A stretch of DNA of 64,000 nucleotides. Source: Hofstenia miamia (lineage: Eukaryota; Xenacoelomorpha; Acoela). The position numbers and the translations under genes were made by a program. The stretch spans positions 4,092,121-4,156,120 of the forward strand of contig SCFE01000005.1 of the NCBI GenBank assembly GCA_004352715.1, given 5' to 3'. The notes beneath the pieces are model-generated. The model was not told the DNA's origin. It was given only the letters and a program-made list of their open reading frames with translations, and did not search any database. Shown in pieces: positions 63,976 through 64,000 of this stretch (position 1 is the stretch's first letter; each line of letters opens with the position of its first letter).

Positions 63976-64000
63976 ATTCTTCCTACTTGTGTCAGAAGTG

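Overview
The window looks like nuclear DNA of an invertebrate animal: AT-rich, spliced genes, many (TA)n microsatellites and a dense load of animal-type transposable elements (Tc1/mariner, pogo, hAT, CR1/L2-like LINEs, Penelope-like, Ty3/gypsy). The species cannot be named from the sequence. The assembly has large N gaps (4433-5432, 6295-6392, 7025-8024, 8974-9419, 20490-20646, 41603-42602), and single n bases (12441, 45767, 46845, 47141) that look like contig joins.

Only two host genes are well supported, and they lie head to head. On the minus strand, about 25.8-20.7 kb, is an hnRNP L orthologue. Eight exons (A-D, F, G, H1, H2) join in phase into 454 codons carrying three full RRMs and the start of a fourth. 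One or two further exons finish the gene next to a gap. On the plus strand, 28071-56575, is a PX-BAR sorting nexin of 352 aa. Its ten exons all have GT/AG borders and compatible phases.

Region by region: 0-3.1 kb is an unrecognised, stop-interrupted coding block. 4-19 kb holds a Tc1-like element and its flank duplicated in inverted orientation, a Polinton-like capsid fragment, repeat families, LINE and Penelope-like fragments. 19-25.8 kb is the hnRNP L gene, with a MITE and a LINE fragment in its first intron. 25.8-28.1 kb is the shared 5' interval. 28-56.6 kb is the sorting nexin gene. Its third intron (16 kb) contains an 11.5-kb hAT element, itself split by a 9.8-kb insertion, which in turn holds a Ty3/gypsy relic and a second, non-autonomous hAT element. 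Target-site duplications support three of these insertions. 56.6-64 kb is intergenic, with LINE, Penelope-like and mariner-type remnants.

I found no tRNA, rRNA, CRISPR or prokaryotic feature. The most interesting signals concern RNA processing of hnRNP L: a 57-nt cassette exon that would introduce a premature stop (a likely poison exon), and a hAT-like MITE whose target duplication now forms the pyrimidine tract of a splice acceptor.
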